A stretch of 64,000 nt of DNA from Notolepis coatsorum. Its lineage: Eukaryota; Chordata; Actinopteri; Aulopiformes; Paralepididae. The stretch lies in the NCBI GenBank assembly GCA_963971535.1, contig OZ020585.1:158039849-158103848 (forward strand), given 5' to 3'. The translations under genes and the position numbers were made by a program. Position 1 is the first letter of the stretch. Each line of letters begins with the position of its first letter. Below, piece by piece: positions 22,102-32,065 of the stretch. The notes beneath the pieces are model-generated. The model did not search any database. It was given only the letters and a program-made list of their open reading frames with translations, and was not told the DNA's origin.

Positions 22102-23919
22102 GTGATTACCCCCCTGGTTTCGGGGCCCTCCTGTCTCCCCCTGGTCGTGGGGCCCTTGTGACTCCCCCTGGCGCACGGGTCTTCCATACTCCGAGCCGGG
22201 ACGGTATGGTTGCCTACATCTCATTTCCCTGTGTCCCTGCATGCCGCAGTTCCAACAGTGGAAACGGGGAAACTGTTGTTCGTTCCCCGGTCCCTGTGTA
22301 AACCGTGGGCCTGATTGCCCATTCCCTGCCTGCCGCCTGGACGCCTGGTTCTGTGAACTATAGCCATAGCTTCTCACTACCTGAGGTGCAGGCGGGGGTC
22401 CCTGGTCCTGCATGGGTGGAGAGGTAGCAGATGACACCATTACTGCCTGCAACCTCCTTTGGGGCAGCAGTTGTTGCTGAGTTAACTTCCTTGAGTCATT
22501 TCTATCCTGATCCCTGACTTTCTGCTCCTGAGCCCTTTGCTTCTCCACACTATGTGTTACATGTGCACAGAACAAAGGATAAGTCATGTCCATTAACCCC
22601 ACCACGTCTTCCAGTCTATTCTTAACCACCTCTGGAAGCCCTCTCATCACACTTTCTCTAAACATCGCTCTCTGCAACGGGTCAATTTCTGGGTTGTGTC
22701 CTAGCTCACCTCTCCACTCCTTCAGTATTTTGTTCACATAGGTGCCAGGCCCTTCCGTCTCCATTATGGGGTTGCCCGCCAGTTTTGCCGGATTAATACG
22801 TGATGGATATTGATTCCTGAGTTTGTACCACAACGCCGCTCTATGCGCGTTGAATATGTCTCCATCATGGGCCTGCGTGTCGCATGCCACTCGCATCGAT
22901 GTATCACCCATGATGTCCCGGCAGGCACCAATTCCTAGCAAGCGCGTCAACAGGGATTTGACGTCACCCACTGCTAGCAGAAAAGATGACGTATTTTCCT
23001 CAAACTGCGTGATCCACCTGGAGGCTCCTTCTGAAAGGTCCGGTAGCCTTGCTATTATGCCATCGATGTCTAGAGGTGACCATGGCATGTGAAAGATATC
23101 GTTCCCCTTTATTAGCAGGGGAAACTGGCCTGTACTTGTCACACTTCCCAGGAATGTAGGGGCGAAAGTCAGGGTTCCTGTAATGTTTCCTTTCTCCTGT
23201 GCTGGTTTCGTGTCGTTCTCATCTTCCTCCTCAGTCAACAGTTTGGTGTGGCCACACGCCCCGTGTTTCCCTGATGTCTGCTGTGCCACATTTTGACGGG
23301 CCTCTTCCTCTATCTTCCTCCCGACTCCCTCCCTCTGCCTGCCCAGGTTCTCTACCTCCTCTTCCTCTGCATCATACAACTTCCGACGTACTGTCTCGCC
23401 ATATGCCGCCAGGACTTTCGGATAGAGATCCTGCGGGGTCAGTTTGGGGGGGGTATCTCGCCTAAGGGAGGTCTCTGATCTAGCGGAGGTTTCTGACCTA
23501 GCGGGGGTTTCTGACCTAGCGGGTGTCCCTAATTCCGTCTCCTCATATTCTCCTCTTATTGTCACAGTGCCCACCGGCAATTGCGTGACATAAGGTGGGG
23601 ATGTTGGTTTCCCTATATCCGACTCTCTCTGATTTAGCGCTAAAGCTTCCTGCCTGTATGCTCTCCCCTTCTGGGCGTAGAGCTTCATTACCCCCAACTC
23701 TTCTGTCCTCTTTTTCAACCTCTTTTTGCTGCTGTCGCCTGGCTTGTGGTTACGAATCATTACATTCATCTCTTCGCATACGTCGAGATCAAAAGTACCT
23801 CCGGAAGGCCATTTTGTGTCCCCGGCCTTTGTACGCCTCTGCCAACGGACACCTACCTTGAGAATTAGGTTCTTTATGAGCGGGTTCCGGTCTAACAGTA
23901 TGTCCTCTGCTGTATGCAT
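22102..23919 (-). CDS. gag: ERV Gag polyprotein
   Basis: 605-606 codons; the ATG at 23919 is the first in frame after an upstream TAA. The N-terminal matrix-like part is basic (residues 20-90). It lacks a Gly2, so no myristoylation signal is seen. Residues 131-156 hold three to four PARSET-type hexapeptide repeats, visible in DNA as an 18-bp repeat at 23470-23525. An LYPKVL at 165-170 fits the LYPXnL late-domain pattern. A capsid-like region spans about 265-480. A single zinc knuckle CX2CX4HX4C (CWNCGMQGHREMRC) lies at 555-568, followed by a Gly/Gln-rich tail. One knuckle rather than two is gammaretrovirus-like. It forms the virion core and packages RNA. Confidence 0.93.
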
Positions 23920-24234
23920 CGTTGTTTAGTGTGTATGTGTGTTTATTGTGTTGTGTGTGTGTGTGTGTGGTTGTACTTCAGCTACTACTACTCTACAACT
24001 ACTACTCCAGGACACAGTTAACCTAGATCTACTACTACTCTACAACTACTACTCCAGGACACAGTTAACCTGGATCTACAACTACAACTACCACTCCAGG
24101 ACACAGTTAACCTGGATCTACTACTCCAGGACACAGTTAACCTGGTTCTACTCTACAACTACTACTCCAGGACACAGTTAACCTAGATCTACAACTACAA
24201 CGCTACTACAACTCGGTGTGTGTGTATGTGTGTG

Positions 24235-24271
<37 letters not shown>

Positions 24272-24441
24272 CAGTGTGTGTGTCTGTGTGTGTGTGTATG
24301 TGTGTATGTCGGTGTGTGTGTGTGTTTGTTGTGTGTGATTGTGTGTGTGTGTGTGTGTGACTGTGTGTGTGTGCGTCACAACCCGCTGTCTACCGGGACA
24401 CAGGAATGTGTGTGTGTGTGTGTGTGTGTGTCGGTGTGTGT

Positions 24442-24473
<32 letters not shown>

Positions 24474-24494
24474 CTGTGTGTGTGTGTGTGTGTG

Positions 24495-24525
<31 letters not shown>

Positions 24526-25666
24526 CTGTCTGTGTGTAGTGACTGTGTGTGTGTGTGTGTCTGTGTGTGTGTCGGTGTGTGTGTGTGTTTGTGTGTGATT
24601 GTGTGTGTGTGTGTGTGTGACTGTGTGTGTGTGACTGTGTGTGTGTGCGTCACAACCCGCTGTCTACCGGGACACAGGAATGTGTGTGTGTATGTGTGTG
24701 TCTGTGTGTGTGTGTGTGTGAGTGTGTGTGACTGTGTGTGTGTGCGTCACAACCCGCTGTCTACCGGGACACAGGAATGTGTGTGTGTGTGTGTGTGACT
24801 GTGTGTGTGTATTGTATGTGTGACTGTGTGTGTGTGTGTGTGTGTGTGTGACTGTGTGTGTGTGCGTGTGTGTGACTGTGTGTGTGTACGTGTGTGTGAC
24901 TGTGTGTGTGTGTGTGTATTGTATGTGTGACTGTGTGTGTGTGTGTGTGTGTGTGACTGTGTATGTGTGCGTGTGTGTGACTGTGTGTGTGTGCGTGTGT
25001 GTGACTGTGTGTGTGTGTGTGTGTAGGCCCAATAGTGCAAACAAGCTAGAGTCTCGTCTCACGCTGCCCAAATTGTTTTTTTTTTTTACTCTCTGCTCAT
25101 ATTATCACAGCTAGCCTCTCTGTAGCAACAACTTCACAAGCCAATAAGAAAACGAACAATAGTGTATCCGTAAACGTAATTAGTTTGACACAGAGAATGC
25201 CAGCTGTAATAGTGTGTTTTGAATAACAGCAGAGCGGCACCGGTTTTTGTTTTGAAAATTGAGAGTCTTATCTACAGAGGACAGAAGGCACAGTTATAAC
25301 AAGGAAGTGGGGAATGTGGAGAGTGTCGTAAAGGGATCAGGGAAAGGGATCAGGGAGAAGTTTGAACAGATGGAGAAAAATTTGACCAGAGGTCGAAAAC
25401 ATGCAATTAAAATTGATTAGTGGCGCACTTATAGCCTGTTAAAAGAGGAATCGCCCTAGTGTAAACACCTCACCACTCGTGTTCGTTTTAGCCGTCCATC
25501 CAGACCTCGTCACACAGTCAGCTCAACTTTTTCCTCCCTCAGAATCTCTTACGGATATTCTAATCAAAAGCAAAAATGCTCACCTGTGTTTGTTTGTCGA
25601 CACCGCCAGAATTTCTACGGGAGAGGTCCGGAGCTGGCCGTGTGAGGGGGCCCGGCAGGGCGGTCT
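23920..25666 (-). repeat. ERV 5' leader with GT arrays and short tandem repeats
   Basis: A 1.75-kb untranslated stretch between PBS and gag. 23975-24210 has five copies of CCAGGACACAGTTAACC within CTACTACAACT-rich repeats. 24216-25025 is a GT/CA array broken three times by CGTCACAACCCGCTGTCTAC plus CGGGACACAGGAATGTG. The GACACAGGAATGTGTG part resembles the GT block of the LTR (GACACAGGGAATGTGTG), hinting that the leader repeats spread from the LTR or vice versa. 25026-25666 is non-repetitive. No minus-strand ORF of note. Confidence 0.85.
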
Positions 25667-25684
25667 ACAGGTCAAGGGTCACCA
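25667..25684 (-). promoter_or_regulatory. ERV primer-binding site
   Basis: TGGTGACCCTTGACCTGT on the minus strand, two bases inside the 5' LTR. The first nine bases TGGTGACCC equal the complement of the tRNA-Trp 3' end as used by avian alpharetroviruses. The remaining nine do not match tRNA-Trp without a gap, so the primer tRNA is uncertain. Confidence 0.7.
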
Positions 25685-25686
25685 AA

Positions 25687-26135
25687 TGTTGTGGCTGATG
25701 GTTGTTTAACACAGCAGGAGACGATATTTCCAATTTTAACAAGTAGGTAATTTATTTAGGAGAAGAAGTTTTAACAGCAAAAGCTATGGCTCAGTAGACG
25801 GTCACCACAGTTGAAGGAAAACACTCTAACTCTCAATCCCCCTGCTTGTCCCCTAAATCCCCTCTCAGTCCTGCCCCCACATGACAGATATGATGACGTG
25901 TCATATCATGTCAGATATGACATGACGTACATTAAGATGACACGTAGATTTAACATCGGAGAGAGATAAAAACATTAAGAACATCGAAGAGAGATAAAGA
26001 CATTAAGAAGAACATAGATTTAGATAAAAACATTAAGAACATCGAAGAGAGATAAACAAGATATGATGTACACACACGATATGATGTAAAACATTAAGAA
26101 CATCGAAGAGAGATAAAGATTTTGTGAGATGTGTG

Positions 26136-26170
<35 letters not shown>

Positions 26171-26742
26171 ATGTGTGTGTGTGTCTGTGTGTGTGTGCGT
26201 CTGTGTACAGACGTGTGTGTATTGTATGTGTGTATTGTGTGTGTGTGTCTGTGTGTGTGTGCGTCTGTGTACAGACGTGTGTGTATTGTATGTGTGTATT
26301 GTGACACAGGGAATGTGTGTGTGTGTGTGTGTGTCGGTGTGTATGTCGACTGTGTGTGTCTGTGTGTGTGTGTGTGTGTGTGTCTGTGTGACTGTGTGTG
26401 TCTGTGTGTCTGTGTGTGTGTGCTGTGTCTGTGTGTGTGCTGTGTATGTGTGTGTCTGTGTGTCTGTGTGTGTGTGCTGTGTCTGTGTGTGTGTGCTGTG
26501 TATGTGTGTGTCTGTGTGTCTGTGTGTGTGTGCTGTGTATGTATGAAAGAGAGAAAAGACACAAGATTAGAGCACACGATATGATGTACTGAAATGTCCA
26601 TCTGCCTATCTTGAGGTTGTTTTAAGAACATCAGCCAGACTGTCGCCCTAGTGTCTTTGAGCCCTGCTAGTTGACCTATATTAAACTAGTCAAGACTAAC
26701 CCCTTTCCTACCTCCACCCCCGTATACACATTTTCCACAACA
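25687..26742 (-). repeat. ERV 5' LTR
   Basis: 1056 bp, same ends and internal order as the 3' LTR. Differences seen: one substitution just before the GT block and three GT-length changes. On the minus strand it reads TGTTGTGG...CCACAACA and should supply the promoter. I did not find a convincing TATA box, so the start site is not called. Confidence 0.96.
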
Positions 26743-26977
26743 CTATGCTTACATATCAAGTGCAAAACTGTTAATACAAAGTGCAAAACTCTAAATCATA
26801 TGCTCCAGTCTCAGAATACAGCCACCTAATACTACATCAATGTTCAATTGCTTATTGCTACACAGGCAGATCACTAAATCAATTCCAACAGGTGTTTGTA
26901 CTAATGTCTCATTACCTTCAACAGCCTTGCCCAGGTGAGTAGCATTGCAATACAATTGATAATATCTTCACCACTAC

Positions 26978-27555
26978 ATAAAAGGAGCTGATCGTGGATT
27001 ATAGGAGAGGACAGCAGGAGACACACACACCACTGATGATTAACGGGGCTACCGTGGACAGGGTGAGCAGCTTTAAGTACCTGGGGGTCCACATCTCAGA
27101 GGATCTGACATGGTCAACACACATAGACACAGTAGTAAAGAAGGCGAAACAGCGCCTCTACCACCTGAGACAGTTAAGGAAGTTCAGAGTATCGGGGAAG
27201 ATACTCCAGTCCTTCTACTCAGGAGCTGTAGAGAGCATCTTGACTGGAAACATCACTGCCTGGTATGGAAACAGCACGGCACAAGACAAGAAGGCCCTAC
27301 AGAGAGTGGTGCGCTCAGCCGAGCGTACCACGGGTATTGCACTACCTCCCCTGCAGGTTCTATACAACAAGAGGTGCAAATCCAGAGCCTGCAGGATAAT
27401 GAAAGACCCTCACCACCCCAATAACAGCCTGTTCCAGCTGCTGAGGTCAGGCAGACGCCTGCGAACCCCAGCTACTAGGACAGAGAGGCTTAGGCTCAGC
27501 TTCTTCCCCCAGGCCATCAGAGTCCTGAACAATGAACATTGAGTACCACTGTAAC
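26978..27555 (+). pseudogene. L2/CR1-type LINE RT C-terminal fragment, copy a
   Basis: Open for about 188 codons to a TGA at 27540-27542, covering the C-terminal LINE segment (FKYLGVHISEDLTWSTHI, RLYHLRQLRKFRVSGKI, LTGNITAWYGNSTAQD, FFPQAIRVLN). The FADD catalytic box is missing because of 5' truncation near 26978. It is nearly identical to the minus-strand copy at 34747-35985. Its 3' UTR is interrupted at 27555 by a solo LTR and resumes at 28988. Confidence 0.9.
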
Positions 27556-28987
27556 TGTAACTGAGGGGTACAATTCCCTGACTGTATTACTAGATATGAT
27601 ACTTACTACCACTACCTTTGTACTTAATATTCGGCCACCCAGTACACGGCATAAATATATTATCATAAACACTCTCACGTAGATGAAACGGATCCAACAC
27701 AAATGTACGAAGTCGAAACAGGTCTTTATTTCTACACAGCGATGGTGTGTAGAACAAGCACTTAATCACTTAATTACATTTATGAATTGAAATAGTATGC
27801 ACTTTTATGGCAAAGAGTATTCGTCGGTATATCAATAGAGAATGTCCAATCTCTGAAGGCGCAGGTGGTAAATATACGACCTGGAATAGTTAAGGAATAA
27901 CAGCAATGATACTTTAATGATTATATACTAGATACACTAGAGGGGGTTAATCCGGTCGCTTGTAAGCCGACAGGAGTAGGAGGGGGGGGGGGTAGAATCC
28001 GGCTGCCTCGTCCGGCCAAGGGTATCCCAGGTGAACCCACTGTAGTGCCGTTCAATGCGCCGGCGATCCTTGGACCACAGATGAAAGCAGGTGGACTCTT
28101 TGTGGGCCGGCTCTCTCCGGTCCACGGGGGAGAGACGTGAAGCGACCTCGTCTTGCAGAGCGTCTCCTCACCTTGCGTCCTCTCCAGGGGGGGGGGGTTC
28201 CAACACACGGCAGTGTCGGGGGTCTTTATCCATGGAATAATCAAAGTATACAAAGCATAATCCGTGCCTGGGAAGGCGGGCTGTCGTCGGTAGAATAATC
28301 CGGTATACAGGTCCACTCGCTCGTCGGCTCTGGGGCTCCTCGGGTGCAGCTTCACATGGGGTCAACCACCCTGGGTAAGCAGCCAGTTCTCTGCCCGAAA
28401 CGATGGGGTACTGACTACGGTAGTATTCTCACCGCACGAAGCACTATATATTAACAGACTATTATTAGCTTAATAGACTACGTCCAACTCGACGATATAG
28501 TGCCAAATATGACTATTCAAATATTAATATACACGATGTCTCAATACCGATGGTAGGCGAACTTGGCCTTACTCCCACACGTGGCGTCGCGGGGAGGCTT
28601 TACGTCTGTGACTCTATTGGAGGGTAAGAAACTGGACTGAAAAGAAAGTCCTACTTTAGTAGCGCAGTATATATACGCACTATGAACAAATAGTCCCATT
28701 AGTGGTGCGGTAGCCAGATTCCTACGCGGAACTAGGACTTGTTCGTACATGTGGAGCGGTACGTTTGAACTGGGTCTGAGGGGTATGGCAGCCTGGCACC
28801 AAGGTCTCGACCAATAGTAGAATGGAGACTATTATGGGATGTTCAGTAGGCTAGAATGGATATTCAATGCATATTGTACAAGGAATATACAAGGGATATC
28901 AGGGAATATTAGAGAATATACAAATACAATTAAATATATATATATAAATAAATATATATATTCGGTTTAATCTGGCCCTTCACAACA
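27556..28987 (-). mobile_element. Solo LTR, 1.43 kb, inserted in a LINE 3' UTR
   Basis: The minus strand starts TGTTGTGAAGGGCC and ends CCTCAGTTACA, flanked by a 5-bp duplication GTAAC (27551-27555 and 28988-28992). The flanks join up to match the uninterrupted 3' UTR of the LINE copy at 34747-35985, which serves as an empty-site reference. A TATATATAC box lies at about 28668-28676, and AATAAA (minus) at 27725-27730 is about 170 bases before the end. No PBS, PPT or coding DNA: a recombination-derived solo LTR of an unnamed retrovirus-like family. It starts TGTTGTG like the ERV LTR, but the rest is unrelated by eye. Confidence 0.85.
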
Positions 28988-29102
28988 GTAACACTTTAGC
29001 ATGAGCGGGCACACACTCAGGCCGCACGCACCCCACTTATTGCCAATAGGAAAGGCCACTTTAAATTAGTATTAGCAACAGTAACAGTGTATTGCACTAC
29101 TA
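28988..29102 (+). pseudogene. LINE copy a, 3' UTR beyond the solo LTR
   Basis: ACACTTTAGCATGAGCGGGC and CACTTTAAATTAGTATTAGC correspond to the reverse complement of 34970-35085 in LINE copy b. Homology stops at GTATTGCACTAC, so the terminal part of the 3' UTR was lost. Confidence 0.85.
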
Positions 29103-29182
29103 TTACTACTACTGTTAATAAGGAATGTTTTATATTGAAATGTGTGCTCTTGAAAGAGGAAGCTGGAAATTCACATATTATG

Positions 29183-29698
29183 TGTTATAACTGTAATAGT
29201 AACAATGGTTTAGTCTTAAAATGAGTTGTAAAGAATTACTGTTTGTAGCTTGGCAGTTAGGAAAGCCACGCCTCCATTTTCAAAGTCAAACCGAAACTGT
29301 TGTGGATTGGAGGAAAACCTGAGATGAGGTCACTGGCTGTGATGTCATCACCCTGGAATCTGGCCTGCTATAACTGGGCAGGACTGTGAGAAAGGAGATC
29401 ATTGAGACTGCAGAAGAAGATTGAACAAAGCCTCGACCACTCTACATATCTACGCCGCTATACACAGAACGAGATCACGGACGACGGTGTTGACAATACC
29501 ATTGAACATTTTTGTTAAAGTATTTTGGAGAGCCAATGCAAACCTTGAATTATTGTAACCATCCAGTGTTTTTGAGCAACAGCAAGAGTTTTTATAAAGC
29601 AGCCATCGTCTTGCTTCTGTTAATAAACTTGCCACAAATCAGGAGCGCTTGTCTGGACAACCCGTTTTTAAGAAGACTATAGGTTTGCGTTTATAACA
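29183..29698 (+). mobile_element. LTR-like segment
   Basis: 516 bp bounded by TGTTATAA...TTATAACA (a perfect 8-bp inverted repeat with TG...CA ends). A TATAA lies at 29369-29373 and AATAAA at 29622-29627, spaced as in a U3-R-U5. I find no matching target duplication (TTATG against ACGCT) and no adjacent PBS or PPT. It may be a recombined solo LTR, a remnant, or chance. Confidence 0.5.
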
Positions 29699-30595
29699 AC
29701 GCTAGTACATAGAACATTGTATCATTAAAAGGATACTACAAAGGTAACCAAGCGAAAAAATATGCTTCAGTATGCTTGAACAGAGTTAAACAGAAGTCAT
29801 CACTTGTTATCTTATAGATTGTTAGGTAGCCAGCTAATCTCCTCTCCAGACCTCCATCACACGCTAATGCCATTGCTATATAATCAGGACAAAACATGGT
29901 ATAACGTCGCCCAAAAGAGTTCCCTAAAACATTCAGATCAGTTCATGAGCTGAAGGAAAACTACATTTAAGTTAGCTACTTAGTCAACACCCTTGGAAAT
30001 TATGAATTTGGAAGTTGTCTGGTTGATTTAACAACTGAGCTAACGTTAGCTATCTGCTCCGTCTGAAATTCAAATTTCATGGATATATCCTTGGGTAAAT
30101 TTTTTTTTGTTTATTAACATTTATTCAACATAATAATAGCAATACATTTCATTTGTAGTGCATTTTACATTTGGAACCAAATCTCAAAGTGCTAAGATTT
30201 GACACCAATACAACGTCAAAACTGCCTGCTTGCTAATGCTAGCTAACTGGAGCTGATTTGCAGACAGGAAAGCAACCAAAAATATTGTCTGTGCGGAACC
30301 CTTATCCCCAACACATAGTTCCGCCCCACCTAGAACATTTTTCACTAGCCACACTCCTGCAATTGAGTCTATCCATCACAAACAGTGTCTGAGGAAGGCA
30401 CGCAGCATCGTCAAGGACAATCACATCACATCTTATTGATAACTTAGCTCTGGGTTCTTTACCCTGGTGGCAGCGCCTCCCATCACACAGTGTATTTGAG
30501 GTATTTTTCATCACACATTACAAAGTGAATGAAGAACTAGCTGAGCTAAAAGAGGCACTGTCACACAATACTAAGTCAATGGAGAGCTGAGCTAA
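29699..30595. other. No gene seen
   Basis: AT-rich sequence without element ends or a convincing ORF. Longest frames are about 70 codons, in no recognisable family. Confidence 0.5.
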
Positions 30596-30848
30596 ATGGT
30601 AAATGGTGCATTTATATAGTGTTTTATCCAAAGCGCTTTACAATTTTGTTCCTCACATTTTAACCGCTTATTCACACATTCACACACCGACGGCGGAGGC
30701 GACCATGCAAGGTGCCAACCTGCTCATCATGAGCAATTAGGGGTCTTGCTCAAGGACACTTCAACACGCTGCCGGGAGGAGCGGGAATCAAATCGGGAAC
30801 CTTCCGATTACCAGACGACCACTCTACCTCTTGAGCTACTGTCGCCCC
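30596..30848 (-). mobile_element. tRNA-derived SINE, copy 1
   Basis: Read on the minus strand, a pol III A-box region (around TAGCTCAAGAGGTAGAGTGG) is followed by a B box (GGTTCCCGATTTGATTCCC at 30783-30800), a body with GAGCAAGACCCC and GATGAGCAGGTTGGCACC, and a tail TGCACCATTTACCATTTAG. Homologous copies lie at 44877-45140 (plus) and 54256-54466 (minus), with a scrap at 50067-50100. Confidence 0.82.
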
Positions 30849-30849
30849 C

Positions 30850-31300
30850 AAAATCAAATCTAAAATCTAAAATCAAATCAAATCAAAATGTATTTGTAAA
30901 GCCTGCAATCACAAGTTAATGTCCCCATGGGCTGGACAAGTCTTCTTTAAACAAGTCAAGAAGAAACATCACAATAAATCAAGAAAAGAAAAAAAAATAG
31001 AAAGAAATCCAAAATAAATGTAAAATAAATAAATGCAACACTCCCAGACATACCCCAGTGAAGGTATGGAAAAACTCACAAAAAAACTAGCAATAGGAAA
31101 AGAAAGCCTACAGGCAATGTGGAGGAGAGAAACGTTAGAGGGGGGAATCCCCTTTCTTGGATGTCAGTGATAGTAGTGTTGCTATGGATGATCGATGGGT
31201 AGAGAATAAAACAGGCAAAATAGTTGGTACGTATATGTGTAATAACACACAAATATGTACATGCAATAGCAACTGGGGTACATAAGAACATTTTTGAAAG
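30850..31300. mobile_element. Dispersed repeat family B, copy 1
   Basis: AATCAAATCAAAATGTATTT leads into GTTAATGTCCCCATGGGC and TTCTTTAAACAAGTCAAGAA, then ACTCCCAGACATACCCCA and AGGAGAGAAACGTTAGAG. The same order occurs at 52575-52985. It runs into the assembly gap. Superfamily unknown. Confidence 0.7.
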
Positions 31301-31500
31301 NNNNNNNNNNNNNNNNNNNNNNNNNNNNNNNNNNNNNNNNNNNNNNNNNNNNNNNNNNNNNNNNNNNNNNNNNNNNNNNNNNNNNNNNNNNNNNNNNNNN
31401 NNNNNNNNNNNNNNNNNNNNNNNNNNNNNNNNNNNNNNNNNNNNNNNNNNNNNNNNNNNNNNNNNNNNNNNNNNNNNNNNNNNNNNNNNNNNNNNNNNNN
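31301..31500. other. Assembly gap (200 N)
   Basis: Exactly 200 N, probably a fixed-size placeholder. Frames drawn through it are meaningless. Confidence 1.
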
Positions 31501-31579
31501 TATTCTAAAAATAACTACAAAGGCACTCAGATAGATTTGGGCAAAGCCCAACCCCAGTTCATCACAGTCTAGGCTAAAA

Positions 31580-32004
31580 GACCTACCATCTGACAAAAAA
31601 CGTATAAATAAAATCATTAAAAAGGCTGGCTCAGTGATTGGCCTCCCTCCTGATTCCCTGGAGATTATCATAGCCTAGCGAACTAGAACTAAACTGAACA
31701 CCATTTTATCCTTTGAAGGCCACCCTCTGTTAATTATTTTTGATGCTCTGCGAAGCTCATTCAGTGATAGGTTGTTGATGCCTCAATGCTCTACTGAGCG
31801 ATTGAGAAGGTCCTTTGTTCCTGCTGCGGTTACATTTTTTAACGAACACCGTTAGCACTGTGTTGAGAGGCTCTCCTAATGTGTTGTGTATCCTGTATTG
31901 TATCATGTAATTGTTTTTTTCATGTTTGTGTATTTGTATTCGCTCTGGTGGCAAACCATGTTTCCCCTCGGGGATTAAGAAATAACCCATTACCATACCA
32001 TACC
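31580..32004 (+). pseudogene. LINE C-terminal remnant with CATAC tail
   Basis: The plus strand encodes KKAGSVIGLPPDSLEIIIA, then a TAG, then RTRTKLNTILSFEGHPL and STERLRRSFVPAAVTFFNEH up to a TAG at 31853-31855. The last motif is the common LINE C-terminal signature. The 3' UTR ends in (CATAC)n at about 31990-32004. It is a different family from copies a and b. Confidence 0.8.
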
Positions 32005-32065
32005 ATCTGATGACAGGACTCTAGGTGAGGCTCAGACAAAGACCTACCATCTACAGGACTCCAGG
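32005..32065 (+). repeat. Left remnant of a CTACCATCTGATTACAGGAC minisatellite
   Basis: One and a half units (ACCATCTGATGACAGGACTC, GTGAGGCTCAGACAAAGACC) that are otherwise found 5.8 kb away at 37866-38180. Suggests one array split by later insertions. Confidence 0.75.

Larger units (their letters stand above)
13926..26742 (-). mobile_element. Complete endogenous retrovirus with paired LTRs
   Basis: A 12.8-kb provirus on the minus strand, flanked by a CTAT target duplication (13922-13925 and 26743-26746). Order on the minus strand: 5' LTR, PBS, a 1.75-kb GT-rich leader, gag, UAG, pol, env, a 0.95-kb 3' region, PPT, 3' LTR. A 4-bp duplication, a single zinc knuckle in Gag, in-frame Gag-UAG-Pol, and an Env with CXXC in SU and CX6CC in TM all place it with gamma-like retroviruses. 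By eye the two LTRs differ by one substitution (an A/T difference near 14365 and 26124) and by GT-repeat length, so insertion was recent. Known damage: one in-frame TAG in integrase. gag and env are uninterrupted. Confidence 0.96.

Noticed and set aside
25667..25684. Firm assignment of the ERV primer to tRNA-Trp
   Set aside because: Only nine of 18 bases agree without a gap; left as uncertain.
31135..31671. ORF spanning the assembly gap
   Set aside because: Contains 200 N; the frame across it is undefined.
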